Shown one piece after another: positions 38,101-51,094 of a stretch of 64,000 bases of DNA. The position numbers and the translations under genes were made by a program. The notes beneath the pieces are model-generated. The model was not told where the DNA came from, ran no database searches, and saw only the letters and a program-made list of their open reading frames with translations. Every line of letters begins with the position of its first letter. Positions within the stretch are counted from its first letter, which is position 1. The stretch spans positions 3,475,521 through 3,539,520 of the forward strand of contig NW_006767433.1 in the NCBI RefSeq assembly GCF_000264995.1, written 5' to 3'. This stretch comes from Punctularia strigosozonata HHB-11173 SS5 (lineage: Eukaryota; Basidiomycota; Agaricomycetes; Corticiales; Punctulariaceae).

Positions 38101-38972
38101 ATCCGCAACCACACCATCCGCGGTTGAAGCCCCATGTCCTGTCCTAGGCGTACCTGAAGAAGTTCTTGACAATAATACCCTGCAGCTAGCAGATGACTGG
38201 ACGCCGACTACTAACATGCATCGCTACCTCGCATCCATGGGGCTTGTGCAGAAAACTCTTGTCGCCCGTTTCCTGCAGTCTCACTACGCGGTCGCACTCA
38301 TAGAGCGCAGAGACTTAGGTGGCGTCGATCTCATCTTGGACCACCATACCGCCGTAGTTTACGTCTCCTTGCCGGCTTTACCATCTGACCATCGAAATCT
38401 GCTCGACATGCTGACTAGCATCTCTTGGCGATACTCGCATGTACTTGTCGTGTTCGAAGCTTTCCCTCCATCTTGCCTGTACAAAGCTCGAGACGACAAC
38501 TCTGGGGCTCTGCAACCGCGCGTGTTCTCGGCCCCTGTCGTACGAGCCATCAAGAAGCTGCGGAGAGATCTTGCTATCGCGTCTGCTTGTAACGAAAAGC
38601 GACCGGAGACAAACGTTCATTTCTCATTTGCGCAAAACGCGAAGGAGGCCGCGAAGTTAGCTCGCGCATTCGGTGATCTTGCAGAAGCGGCTGACGCTAC
38701 TGGGGTCATATGGGGCGACAGGGACTGGTTAGGAGACGACGAAAGAGAAGTAGGGATTCGTGCTCTTCACTGTTGCACGTCACTACACTCTCTTAACACC
38801 TTTCCGACAGGGAGAAACAGAACTAGCATCAGTACAGGGAATGAACGCACTTGCAGCCAATATAATATTATCACAGACAAGTCTCCAGTCATTCCTGAGA
38901 CTCACTGCCCAAGAAAGGATGCAGAATTATGGGGCTTTGCTCGGTCCTGACAGAATCGTGCGTCCAGCATGA
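35177..38972 (+). CDS. Putative meiotic crossover factor, SHOC1/ZIP2-like (XPF-like fold plus helix-hairpin-helix)
   Basis: One long multi-exon gene, roughly 1,000-1,100 residues. It starts M-P-P-V-D-E-I-D-F-R-A-H and continues through acidic, Ser-rich exons to a long exon at about 37241-38800. The C-terminal part contains V-A-L-I-E-R-R-D-L-G-G-V-D-L-I-L-D, V-V-Y-V-S-L-P-A-L-P and Y-S-H-V-L-V-V-F-E-A-F, which resemble the XPF nuclease fold. It lacks the full GDXnERKX3D active site. After an intron comes G-M-N-A-L-A-A-N-I-I-L-S-Q-T-S-L and F-G-like L-L-G-P-D-R-I-V, a helix-hairpin-helix pattern. XPF-like fold plus HhH after a large acidic N-terminus is the layout of SHOC1/Zip2. The stop is at 38972, but an intron from 38960 could extend the protein to 39179. 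Internal exon edges before 37000 are only approximate. Confidence 0.6.
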
Positions 38973-39187
38973 CCGGTAGTCCCCAGTTACTGATTGTATT
39001 CCAGGCGATATGCAACGGCTATATTCTACAGCGAGTTCTCGACACGGACCTGCCGCCCAGTTCTCCCTGGCAAACGGACAGCTCGGACAGCTCGGACATT
39101 CACAAGCACGGATATTCCTCCATTCAGAATGCACGATAGACCTACTCAACGTCATCGAAATGATCACGGATTATTCCTAGCTTAAAA

Positions 39188-42100
39188 TTATACAGGCGGC
39201 CTATTATCCTTCTGCGCTGCTCGATGTACATCAGTTACATGCTGAGCTGCCATGTGATGAATTCGTACTTACACATCGTGATCCGGTCCCCTAGAGAGAG
39301 GGCGATCCCTTGTGTTTTGCTGCGGATCCGCACGTGTCCCGTCAGTCCAATCTCCGTTCGCTCCACACTCAGGTTCGCGAGAGCATCTTCCCCTAGTTCG
39401 ATGTGAGCCTTGATCATCAGGAGTAGACATAAACTAATGTCACTAACCGAACAAACTCCGTGCGTACATGTTGGCGGACAAGAAGTCGCAGTCACCCGAG
39501 AGCGCCCCTTCTGGGGTCAGACATGACATATTCGTCGATTTCATGACATGTGCGAGGTAGTCCCGAGGTTCACTGTCGCAGTAATCAATCTACATTATCC
39601 CGTGATCGAGGCGTTGCATCTTACGATATGGTGGTAGTAACGTTTACTCTGTTCTCCCACTCGAACTCGGTCCACATGCTGCGGAACTGTAGACATCTCA
39701 GCGAACGCATGTAGAGGGGAAAACATCCGAGCAAACCTGTGCTTCGGTGCAGTATGCGGGCTTAATGTAGTCCATGATGTCGATGTGTATGTCGTTGAGG
39801 ATGACGCATGATTCTGACATGTTAGAGCCCTCCCATAATATGCTACCGAAAATGACGCCTGTCTCAGTGGAAGAGACCTATATACAATCATGAACGGAAA
39901 TTCGAGCGTAGAAAAAAGGTGCATGCCTTGATGGTCGCTTTGATACTCTGGAAGCTATGCGGGGCAATGGTGTACACTGTGGGTCGCTCGACAAGTTTGA
40001 GATCGCCCAGGGTTGCGAAGTCTAGGCATAGATTTTGCAAGGTATTCGCTGTCTGGTTAACAAGTAACACATCTGCAGAACGAGAAGAGGTCAAAAGGGA
40101 CTAGGAAAGGAAAGGGAAACAAGATACCAAGCACAATGTCGAAGCCTTGCACTTTGACATATGCCTCGGCGTATATAGGATCGGAGAAGCCTAATGTTAC
40201 ATGAGGAGACTTTCCAGGAGATGATAACATGACGTACCTGTTAGTTGCGTGATGCGACTGAGATTCGAGATGAAGTCCTCGCGAATTTCTGTGGCACCTG
40301 TCGCGCGTCCCAGGTCCTCTTCATACTGTATCCGACCGTTAAAATATGATGGTAACAGATGTGGTAGGAGGCACGCACGTCAATGACATCATCTGCAGCT
40401 TTCTTTGAGAATTGTCGAAAGGACAGTAGGTCATCGACCTGAATAATTGCTGCCTTGGAGCTCTCAGCCTCTTTCTTTTCTGCGGCTTTCTTCTGTTTTA
40501 TGCATTCAGTCACAAAATCCATTGCATGACGTGCTATGTCTTTTACCTCTTGCGCTGTCAACATCTTCGTGTAAGCCGATTTGGTATCCTGAAGGAAGGC
40601 CTTCTGTGCAGCAGGCTGATCTTGCAGCTCGCTCAATGTTTTCAGGCAGTCGAGGATGCGTTCTTGCGAATCTTCGTCAATCGGGTGGGCGACGTACTTC
40701 GACTGGCCAACTCGTATGATCGAGGCCATGATAAGCATTGCCTGCGCAGCGTGATGGTAAGTAACAGAGTAGGCTAGAGTCAGTGAGAGGGAAGTATCAC
40801 CTCTGCACGCAGACTGTTCGACGTCTTCCTATCATCTGAGGCAGCGGCAAAGCGTAACACAAGCTTGGTCAAGGCACTAGCAAGGATGGACGCGGTAAAA
40901 AAATCTCCGCCGAGGATAAGCGCTGGAGAAGCTTGATGAGTATGCAGAATATCAGGAGTATAGCGAACTGTACTTCTGAGCGGTGGCTTGAACGCAGATT
41001 TTCCGCTCGACTTCGGAATTGAGAATGCGGTCTCCGTTGCATAGGTGCCGTCCGCCAAGACTTTCGGCCGTCCGCCCTCCTTTTCCTTACTGTCGCCTTG
41101 CTCAGGGCCTTCAACGCCGTTGACCTCGTCTTCCGCTTTTTGTTCGCCGGCAAGAATGGGTATTTCACCAATAATCTTCCTCGTGGCCTTGAACACCTCT
41201 TCTACACCTGCGAGATCCTCTATATATTCTCCCAATATCCAGAGCACACCCCGGAATACCTTGGACGATTTAATCTCCGGGAGTGTTTCCACGAGGCGCG
41301 AGCAGATCGTTTCCCGAAGGTGAGGGAACTTCTCGACGACCTCTCGCACGAATGCTACCACATCCAGCGCCGATGGGTTATTCGAGTCTCCAAGGAAATC
41401 CATTAGCGCGTAGACCACACTTCCTGCTACTTCGGAGAACTTGATGGCGCAAACGTGTATCGATTGGATGAGAAGCTGCCTGTAGTCCGACGACTGCCCA
41501 ATCTAGTATCAGAGCGGTTACGCGGCGAGACCCATGTGGAAAATAACCTTATCAAAGTCCGCGTCCTGAGTTTTTTGAAGTTGTTTTTTCAAGAACAGAA
41601 CGACCTCTTCGACATTTCTGCTGGACGTCATGCTGAGAACAATTGCCAGCGCCTTCCGGCGAACCTCCATGTCAGGGCTTGACCCACAAATCAATGTGGA
41701 TGCCACACCGATTGATGATAATCACTAACCTTGACAGGACCTGCAGTACGTCTAGAATCAAGCTGTCCAAGACGTGACCATGTTTGGACCGCAGAACTTC
41801 CAGCCTATCTAATACAATAAGCTTGACGTTGTTGTCAGACTCTTTACATGCCAAGCTGATATAGCAGGATGCAGCAGCTGCGGGAGTCGCTGTCAATTAG
41901 TTCTCGCATCGCCAGTGATGCAACGAACCTTTGACCGCCGCCGCGTTCTGTGTGAGAGTCGTAAGAGTCGTAGCTGCTTCATACTTGACAGCATTAGAAG
42001 GCGCGGTGAGAAGCTCCAGTATGCATCGGATATAGCGCGCCCGGTGAGTTGAGTCCGTCTTGCAGTCCTGGCGAATGACCTCGATGATGCTCATTTGTAG

Positions 42101-42936
42101 CAGTTCGTCCATGTTGGATATCTGATCATACACCTGCAGGACATATTCCACCGCCTTCGGCATAGCGCAATTTGCGAGGAACACGAACGCGTTCCGCTTG
42201 CATGTTGCGTCAGATTCGGCAGCCAGGAACGTCTGCATGAGCTCTGGAGCATCCGGTATAAGGTGTTCAAACTGGCGATAGATGGTATAGATGGCGAATA
42301 CTGCGTTCTTCCGCACGTACGAGTGGCGGTGTTCGAGGCATGATCGGCAGACGGGAATGAGTGGTTCGAGGAGCTCGACGTCCTTGGAAAGCTTCGTCAG
42401 GAAACGCAGCGTTGCGCCCCGGATGTATTCGTTGGGATGTTGCTAGAAGCTAATCAGAGAAAAGGAGCGACGCCGTGCGCGTGAGCTCACCAGGTCGTTA
42501 CGAATGGCGTTGCTGGGGGTACGTCATCAGACTGCTATCGCCGCTGAAAGGGACGGTAACATACACCACTAGGATCATCTCCTGCTTGAGTTTGCCATTG
42601 TCGTCGTATTTAGGGCAAACTTCCCAATAGAAGTGTAGCAACTTCTTGAGTCTCTTGTCTTTGGACGGCATGACATATTGAATGACCGGCATGAGCATCT
42701 GAGGCTATATCAGAGTATATGAGCTCCGGTTTGGCTTTGCAGCATTCGCTCAAGGCGTCTGGCGTACATACCTGAGGATTTCCATTGATAGTCGAGACTA
42801 TGATCTTGCGCAACGTGTCAAACTTGACTTCGTCCGAGCCCTTTTGTAAAGCCGAGCGCAATTCTTGCACGGTGGGTACTTCATTGGAGTCATCGAAGAC
42901 GACCGTGTAGCATGAAGATTCCCCAGCGGTCGCCAT
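39188..42936 (-). CDS. SEC26: Coatomer (COPI) subunit beta
   Basis: The N-terminus is [14 protein letters not shown] with [14 protein letters not shown]. An adaptin-like HEAT trunk follows: [55 protein letters not shown]. The C-terminal domains have [17 protein letters not shown] and [15 protein letters not shown], matching beta-COP. The last intron leads to a short final exon giving [13 protein letters not shown]. About 15 introns. It is part of the COPI coat for Golgi-to-ER and intra-Golgi traffic. It is convergent with the SHOC1-like gene; if that gene uses its longer C-terminus the two stops are only about 9 bases apart. Confidence 0.94.
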
Positions 42937-43336
42937 GATAAGTTGTACAGGTCGCGGTCAAAAGTATACAGACGATGCATGTGAGGGCCGCCCATGCATG
43001 CACCGCCACCCTACATTCCGAGGCCTGCAGGGCCGTAAACCACCTGTTGAAGATGCACAGTGCTTGCCACACACCAACAAAGATAGATTCCTCATAAAAA
43101 CCACAGGATATGCAATATTCTGCTATCCATACGCACGAGATGCGCCGGACTAATCAGTGTTCGTTAATGGCTGGGGATGACACGTCACCGTTGAAGCTGA
43201 AGGTTGAATGAACCGCAGCTGTTACATCCGGAGCACATAGAAAAATCGTGAATGTTTATGCGAGAATGTAAATCGGAAGACTCTGTATATTAGTATCTAT
43301 GTGCGATGGCGCAATGATCCCCAGCATCATCCATTA
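42937..43336. other. Intergenic, SEC26 promoter side
   Basis: About 400 bases between the SEC26 start and the COQ1 stop, both on the minus strand. It probably holds the SEC26 promoter and COQ1 3' end. No gene or repeat is recognised. Confidence 0.45.
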
Positions 43337-44859
43337 TCATGAGGTCCGATGTACTACTTTCTCTGTCAACGCCTCCAGGGCACTCTTCGCCTCACTGTCC
43401 GGCAGCGGCTCTAGTACTTTCTTTGCTTGTTCGGCGTGGGCTATCGCCAATCTCCGCGTTCGTTCAACGCCAGAGGAACGGCGAACGAGTTCTGCGGCCT
43501 GAGAAACCAGAATATTCAATCGGCAGCAATCGCGAAGCCCGAATATCAGCCTCACCAACTCCACATCTCCCGTATGCTCGAATTTGCGGGCGATCAGAGG
43601 GCCCATTTCAGGGTGCTCCTCCCAAGCGTACAAGGCTGGTCCCGTTGCTAAACCAAGCTTTAGGTCGGCCCCACCCGGCTTGCCCATGGTCGACTCCTTC
43701 GCCTCGTAGTCCATGATATCATCGACCAGCTGCGTGCCTCTAAGTAAGCTGGCGCTAAGAGCACGTTGTTGAGGTATAGACTGACCTGGAACGCTAATCC
43801 GAGGTTGCGACCGTACGCGTAGGCTACCTCCTTCCAAATCTCGCCTTCCCTGCAACCACCCAGCACGACCGCGGCTCGTGAACCTTTTGCCATCAAACTC
43901 GCCGTCTTCAGATAGGTCTTCTTCATGTACATATTCCAATGTGCTTGCAGCACGGAACTCGGTTGCTCGCCATCCGCCAGCGCTGGAGCTGATTCCCGCG
44001 TCTTTTTCATTTGGATTATCTCGCCTTCAACCAAGTTTGAGATCACGCCGGCAATGAGCTCGGTGACCTCGTGCGACCCCAGACGAGATAGGGCTGCAGA
44101 AGCACGGCCAAGCAGGAAGTCTCCACCTAGGACAGAGACTTTGTTTCCAAACGCTTCTGGTGCTGACGGAGCTCCTCGACGGAGAGGGGACTTGTCGATG
44201 ACATCGTCGTGAAGAAGGGACGCAACATGGATCATTTCCACAATTTGGGACAGGCGGCTCTGAGTTGGCAAGATGAGCTGTGACGGGTCGAGGGCGCAAG
44301 GTAGGGACTTCACGTAGGCCGGAGGTTGAGGTAGTGGAGGTCGAGGAGAAGGATTGACCAAAGGAAAGACCTCCGAGAAGGAGCTGGTATGGTCTGGCAT
44401 ATTCGGATTCCAGTCGTTCAGCACATCGGAGCGCGTTAAGGGCGCGTTCAACTCTTCCGCCCGTCCCCCGGCCCCTTCACACTCCATCTTCCAACGCTCG
44501 AACCCCCAATCCGAGCCGAGTCCATTGGTCGCCCTGGCGAAGAGGAGAACAAGGAGAGGTCGTATTTGTTTGGAGGGATGCAAGAAGTAGTATTCTGCGA
44601 TTCGGTTGAGCGAGGGGTGCGAGGTGCCTAGCAAGCTCAGCAAAGTTTTTCGTAGGTGGTTGAGTTCGGGAGCGAGAATGGAGAAGGGGTCGACGCGCTT
44701 TGTAGACGCGTTTTGCGGGGGGATTTTGGGAGGGTTCGGCTGCTCTGGAATCTTGAGCTGTTCTGCAACGGCCGCATATGCTCGGTGGTGCCTTGAGCGC
44801 GCCCGAGCCCATAGCCTTGGCCGAGGCAGGTGCGCATAGGGGCGGGCGTATCGTTGCAT
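43337..44859 (-). CDS. COQ1: Polyprenyl diphosphate synthase for ubiquinone side chain
   Basis: The chosen start (44859, M-Q-R-Y-A-R-P-Y-A-H-L) gives an Arg-rich, acid-free leader suited to mitochondrial import; an in-frame ATG at 44952 would add 31 residues. The trans-prenyltransferase motifs are complete: K-Q-I-R-P-L-L-V-L-L near the start, first Asp-rich motif L-H-D-D-V-I-D-K-S-P-L-R-R-G, G-D-F-L-L-G-R-A, Y-L-K-T-A-S-L, and second Asp-rich motif Q|L-V-D-D-I-M-D-Y split by an intron. The protein ends A-L-T-E-K-V-V-H-R-T-S. It extends isopentenyl units to the long tail of coenzyme Q in mitochondria. A Pro-rich insert of about 60 residues sits between the first helices and the DDxxD motif. 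Confidence 0.93.
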
Positions 44860-45198
44860 GCCGCACAAATTATGAGGAGACCCAGTAGGAGGGCACGGCC
44901 CTGAGTAGAATAAACAGAGAGAAACCGCTGCGAGCCTGCGGATGACGAACACAGGAGGGAGACGTGCGAGTCGGTCGGGCGCGATCGTGGCGGGATTTCC
45001 AGCACGGCCATGTCGGCAATCCTCATACCGATTACTGACGTCGTCCTACTACTCCCGAACAGGGGCGAGGAGTGCGCTACTCTCTCAAGCGTGCGCAGCG
45101 GTGTGAGATGGAAGAGAATTGTATTCGAGTCCCAAAACATAAAACCAGAATTATGCGAGAGCAAGACAATACAACTTTTAGACAACCGCATGCGAGCC
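44860..45198. other. Intergenic, COQ1 promoter side
   Basis: About 340 bases between the COQ1 start and the calnexin stop on the same strand. Presumed COQ1 promoter plus calnexin 3' region. Nothing else is recognised. Confidence 0.45.
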
Positions 45199-47122
45199 CT
45201 ACTTGCGCTTCGTCACGTTCAACTCTTTCTTCTTCTCCTCGCCAGCCGGTGCGACAGGCGCAGTCTCAGTCTTCTTGGCATCATCTGGTGTTGGCGCATC
45301 GGTCTTCTTAGAGGACTGGTCGTGGTTAAATTAGCACGTGCTGACGGTATTAAAATCGAGATCAATCGGCTCACCTTCGTGATTGGCTTCTGAGCGCCTC
45401 CAACGAGGCCAACGAGAGACGCAAGCATGCCGAGGAAAGTCAGCGTCACGCCGAGTAGAGCAGCGCCAGTCTCAGGGTGAGACTTGAAGGCGAGAACAGG
45501 GTCCAGCTTTGCTTGTTCAATGAAGGTTATGACCTTGTAGCGGATGAACGCCGTCGGATTTTCCGAGAATGAAGGAACTTCTTCCTCCTCCTCGTCATCG
45601 ACAACAGCCTTCTTGGCAGTTTCGAGAGGCTTCTTGACGAAGAACGTCTCCTCAGCGAGTTTGCGTGCCTCCTCAGGCGAGTGGCCAACGTAGATGTTGT
45701 CGAAAAGGATGTCCTCGGTCATGGTCCAGAGCTCGATACCGACTCCGCCGATCTTGTTAAGACTTTGCGCCGGGTGCGAATCCTCGAAGTAATCGGGGTT
45801 GGGAATCTTGCGAGGAGCCCATTCACCCTTGTACGCCGGGTTGTCAATCATCGGGGCGTACCACTTGCCCTTGTATGCCGGGTTAGCCTTGTAGGGGCTA
45901 CAGCGATGTATTTAGTCAGGATCCCGGGACATCAATAGGAACAGAACGTACCGCTTCCATTCACCACATCCCGGAGCTTCGTCGCACTTCGGGTTGCGAA
46001 CCATTGGCGGAATCCAGTCGCCGTCCTCCTCGTCGTCCCATTCCTCGGGCTTCTCCGAGTCCGGATCAGGTATAGTCTCGGGCTCATCGTCCAGCCAGCC
46101 CTCAGGCTTGACAGCGTCCTCGTCGGGGATCTCATACGGCGCATCTTCGTCCCAATCTTCGGGCTTCCTCGCCTCGGGATCGGCGATCCTCTTCTCATCC
46201 ACCCAGTCCTCGGGTTTCTTATCTTCAGGGTCGTCGATCTCTTTCGGAGGGTTAACCGAGGGCTTGAAGTCTTCGAGCAGGCTTCCAGTGTTGTGGCTCT
46301 CGCCGTTAAACAGGACATCATAGGTGTTGTTCTGAGGGCTGGGGTACCTCAACTCAGCGCACGCACGCAACAGTACCCGCGAGAGTACTCACTAGACAAC
46401 GAGAGTATACAGGTTGGTGGTCTTCTCAATCGAAGGCTTAGGAGGCTGGGCCAGATGCTTCTCCTCATACTCGCCAGTGATGGGGTTCTTGTGCCGGAAG
46501 ATGAAGTGAACCTATGGATACATAGCGATCAGCACTCGTGCAATGGATATATCCCATGCGGAATACGTACCTTCGTGCCTGGGCAGGTCAAATCAGGGCC
46601 AAACATCACGACCCACGGCGTCTTGTCCTCGAACTCCTTGCCGCTAGTCTGGAATCCATCCTCGAGCAACTTGAGGTAACCACCGCCGCAGTTGCCGCCC
46701 TTTTGGTACTTGACCTCGTATTGGACAACGAGCGGTTCGTCTTTGAAGGAAAGGGGAGCCTTGAAAGGAGCGGAGATTGCGTGGTGGGCAGCCTTGGACT
46801 TCGCCACGAGACCCTTGTCGCCCTCGATGATAACCTCCAGGGGCTCCTCGACCTCCCACTTGCCGACGTAACTAAACGTTTCGCCACCAACGGGAGTCTT
46901 CTTCGTTGCCTCCGAGACTGTCCAGCGCTGGGACCAATCGTCGGTGAACTGCTCAAGGAAGGGTGCCTTGATCTCGGTGGGCTATCATGGACTTCCGTCA
47001 GCGTGTACACGCGCTTCTGGGGTGCGGACGTATACTACCTTGAAGGTGGGCTTCGGCTCCTCCGCCGCGGCTAGGCCGGCAGCGGCGAGCGTCAGAGCCG
47101 TCGAGAACGCTACTGCTCGCAT
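45199..47122 (-). CDS. CNX1: Calnexin (ER lectin chaperone)
   Basis: Start at 47122 with signal peptide [20 protein letters not shown]. The lectin domain has [16 protein letters not shown] and [16 protein letters not shown], with carbohydrate-site and cysteine features of the family. The P-domain repeats are clear ([36 protein letters not shown]), followed by the second repeat type ([22 protein letters not shown]). One transmembrane helix near the end ([15 protein letters not shown]) precedes a Lys-rich cytosolic tail ending N-V-T-K-R-K. The membrane helix separates it from calreticulin. It folds N-glycoproteins in the ER. About six introns. Confidence 0.95.
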
Positions 47123-47389
47123 TGGAATACGAGAGACCAGACCGGGTTGAGGAGTGCGGTGAAGATGAAGTGAGAGCCACGTCAATGGACTCGCGCTCAA
47201 GTATGCATTCGGCTCCCTCGTCGGCCTACGTGGCGTCTCACGCAGCCACATGTCACGGGAATCATTCGGGGAACTTCCTGGAAAGGCGGCGAATTACTCC
47301 GGACTGTGTCCCGCCACGTATACGATAGGACCAATATGTAGAGGATAACGCGTAACAGCACAAACTACAATTACATGAAGGAGCATTCT

Positions 47390-50300
47390 TTAACCTAGCA
47401 AGTCGGCGTGCCCGGATGCAGATAACGCGAGCTGGCGAAAGGCGGTGAGATTCCGTATCCACCGACGACAACAGCAAACGTACCACAAATTCGTCGTCCA
47501 GGTACTTCGACACCGCGATCTGGTCGCCGAGACCCTTACGCCGACGCGTCTTCAGGACAAGATCTCGGGCAAGTGCCTGACCGGACGCAGGTTCCAATGG
47601 CCTGAGTTTGATACTTGTGTCCGTTGGGTCACCTATGCGGATAATCAAACACAGGCGCAAACGTCGGGAAGCAAGCCACATACCAGGGACAATTGCCCAA
47701 TGATCGAATACTTGAAGGCAGAAGGCCTGCCCTTGAGTCGCCGTCCTCAGGTCGGTTTCGAAGCCGTTGGCATCGATCACGGGTATTAACGCCTTCACGG
47801 TATATAGTGGCGATCCAGCTTTGGGGATATCTTGCGTAACGTGTCCGCGTCTCCGCGCAAGCACCGTGTACACTGCTGAAACACAATCCGCTGGCGCCTG
47901 AACCTCAACATAATAAACAGGTTCCATGAGCCGAGGCGTGGCCTACATCCAACAATTAGCATCGGTCGAACGCTCAGCCGTATAATACTAGCTTACCATG
48001 AGAAACGAGGAATAGCAGACGCGACGCGCGGTCGGTACAATCTGGCCTCCTCCGCGGAATATCGGTTCCTGTGCTAAGCTTGCGTCCAAGATGCGAAATT
48101 TCACGTTTCGCATTGCTGGGATGGCTTCAGAACCGGATAGCATGCGAAGAGAAGATGAAAGCGTACGTTCATCGCACAAAGGCCCTTCGCGCGCGCCCCA
48201 CTGGAAGCCTTGCTTAATGTGTTCTTTGACAACACCAAGCAATTTTTTATCGACCTAGCGCACACAGATTTAGCTAAGTTTAGAAAGGGAATTCTCATTT
48301 ACCGTCGAAGGGAGGGTATCGTCCAAGAGAATGTTTGGGCCCTGATCGTCCGGTCCAAACGCCCATATTGATCTTGAAGCGAGCAGATCCCACTGATACT
48401 TGTCCTGGAAGAAGGTGCCCCGCTCCTTGGGTGTCATCTGCATAGTAACACGCCCGGACTCGACGTCCTCCGCGATGCCTTTTTCAAGAGGCTCGGCTAT
48501 CATTGTGATGCGGTTTCTGCGCCGCAGGGCGTCTCAACGCACGTCAAACCACGACCGTGAACTTACTCACTTCTTGTTCGGTGTGTCCGCGTAACACTTT
48601 AATGCGCTGGTCTCCAGCACGGTCTCGCAAAACTTCGTCACTGGATCTGATACTTTGATCTCAATTTCCGAGAACAGCTTGCGCAGGTCGTGCATCACGC
48701 AGTCCAGGTATAGTTCCCCAGTTCCAACCACAACATGTTCTCCACTTTCTTCGACCTTGGTGACCACGAGGGGGTAGGATTTGTTGATGCTTCGCAGGCC
48801 GGACAACATCTTGGGAAGCTCAGAGGGAGCAACCGGCTCAATGGCAATTTTGAGGACAGATTGAGTCATATGCTTGATGGGCCGGAAGATGTGAAGATCG
48901 TCATCGATGTCCACGGCTGAGATTGTAGCTGTTTTGGATATGGACAGATCCACGCCGCCGATAAGGATAAGGTTGCCCGCTGGAGCCTCTTCCATAGGAA
49001 CGAAATATCTGCCTGGCGTGAGCCAAGGTCGAACAGCCAGAAGTGTAGTATCAATACCTGGCGCCGCTAACCCACAGATCGTCAACGGTCGCTATCATCA
49101 TGTCTTCTTCGTCTTCCGGTGAGTATCCCTCGCCGAGTACCTTGACGCTCGCGCCTTTCCGCAGAGTACCGCTCATAACGCGACCAAACGCACGGAAAGA
49201 CTGCGCATCCGTTGTGTGGTATAATTTCGAAATCTGTACCATCACAGGAGCTTCTGGGTCGCATGACTTCATCGCTCGGGCAATATCTGAGTGTTGAGGA
49301 CCAGTGTATGTGCTCTCAACCTGCGTCGAGTCAGAAACCGAATGATCGTGCATTCACGGTTCTCACCTTATAGGCAGCATTTTCGAGTGGGGATGGGATA
49401 TTCTCTGTTATCATATCGACCAGTCCAGTGGAACGACCGAAGAATTGATCTACGACGACCTTCAGGAGAGGCCTAACGTCCATTTTGTACAGCACAGGCT
49501 TGAGGCTGATCCCGAGCTCCGCCAGGGTCTCTTTGAGTGTCTCCTTGTCCTCGCTGAGCACCTGGCTGTATAGCTTGTAAAGAGGCTCGAGAATAAAGTG
49601 TACGAATGACCGGTTCTGTTCGGGATCAACAGCTTTGCGACTGAACTTGCGGGTGTCGTTGTTGAAGTAGATGTCTCCCCAAAGTCTGTCGGCAAAGGCG
49701 CCAACGTCAAGAGAACCTAGGGTCGTAGGATGAGTAAGTAAGATAAGAACCGCACGACATTGACAGATGAAACGTAGATTACCATACGTATCCGCATACA
49801 TCTGTGCGAAGGACCTCAGTGTAAAACAATAGTGCATGTCCGTGCTTGCAAATGCGACATTTCCCAGCTCAGGGCTCAGACGGAGGTCCGGGTCCGGGTT
49901 TATGCCACTAAAAGTATAGTGATGTTAACATAGGTTGAGTCAGGGGAAAGCTGTATGTACGCCATGAAGTTGTTGATTTCTTCGATGGTGTGCTTGATTT
50001 TGTAGTAGGCATCCGCAGGTTTGACCCGCAGCTCGAGGATCAGTCTGTCTATCTTATTGACCACCAGCGTTATCTTGATACGCTCTTGTAGAGCATGCCG
50101 AATGATTGCCTCGGTGTTAACCATGAGCTAGGAACTGGGTCAGACCCATGAACAACCTGATAAAATCTTGGTCGAACCCCTTCCACCACGTCTACCACCA
50201 AGAGGACACCATCAGCAACGCGCATGGATGCGGCAATTTCGTCCACAAAGTTCACATGTCCAGGCGTGTCAATGAGATGCAACAAATGGGACTTCCCGGC

Positions 50301-51094
50301 CGTAGTAGCGAGTATCAGTGACATGGGTTGGGATTTGATGGAAATCTGACGTTCCCGGGAGAGCACATGGGTGTCTGTGTATCGTAGCTAGGAAGTTGGG
50401 CCGTTAATTCGTAGGCTACCGGGAAGAGGACGTACAAACAGACCTGCTTGTCGGAGTCCCAGTCAAGTTTGTGAGTCTCATAAATGAGCATATCTAGGAG
50501 TGCGGTTTTGCCGTGGTGCAAATGGCCCGCGATTGCGACGTTGCGGATCATTTCGGGAAATGCGGTCATGTTGAGCAAGAAACTGGACATCCGTAATGAG
50601 CCGCCGAGATCAAAACAGTACATGATATTTCTTACCCCTTATCATAACGGGTCTCCGGCATGTCCTTCTCCTCAACAGTCCATTTTCGAACCTTGATGGG
50701 AGCGACAATAGGTTCGGAGAGGGGTTGCGTATCCTCCTCCTGGACAAGTGTCTCAACGTCCTGGCCATAGATATCACTAGCAGACGGGTAGTACTGCTTG
50801 TCTTCATGAAGGATGACCGCGTTATGTGTCGGCACTGCGAATTAACACGTCAGGAACGCGTCGCATGAACCATACATAACACTGAACGTCGACAGACGTA
50901 CCGTCGACTTCCATCAGAGAGTTCTCCTCTGCATCCGGCTCTTCGTCAAATCCTTCGAGCGGCGCGGTAGTCGATGCAGCTGCCGATGCATCTCCGCCGA
51001 CAAAGCCAAGTTGCGGGGAGTCGACCTCCTCGTCGGAGTCGAGATCGCCACCGATGTAGTTTCCAAACTCGTCGTAGTCTTCCAGGGATGCCAT
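47390..51094 (-). CDS. SNU114: U5 snRNP GTPase SNU114 (EFTUD2 homologue)
   Basis: The protein starts [18 protein letters not shown], the typical acidic SNU114 N-terminus. The EF2-like GTPase motifs follow: G1 [13 protein letters not shown], switch region [15 protein letters not shown]3 D-T-P-G-H-V-N-F, G4 N-K-I-D-R-L. The later domains carry [20 protein letters not shown] and [12 protein letters not shown]. The C-terminal K-T-R-R-R-K-G-L-G and [12 protein letters not shown] blocks follow, the last after an intron, with the stop at 47390. SNU114 controls Brr2 during spliceosome activation and disassembly. About 14 introns. It shares a 207-base divergent promoter with PFD1. Confidence 0.95.
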
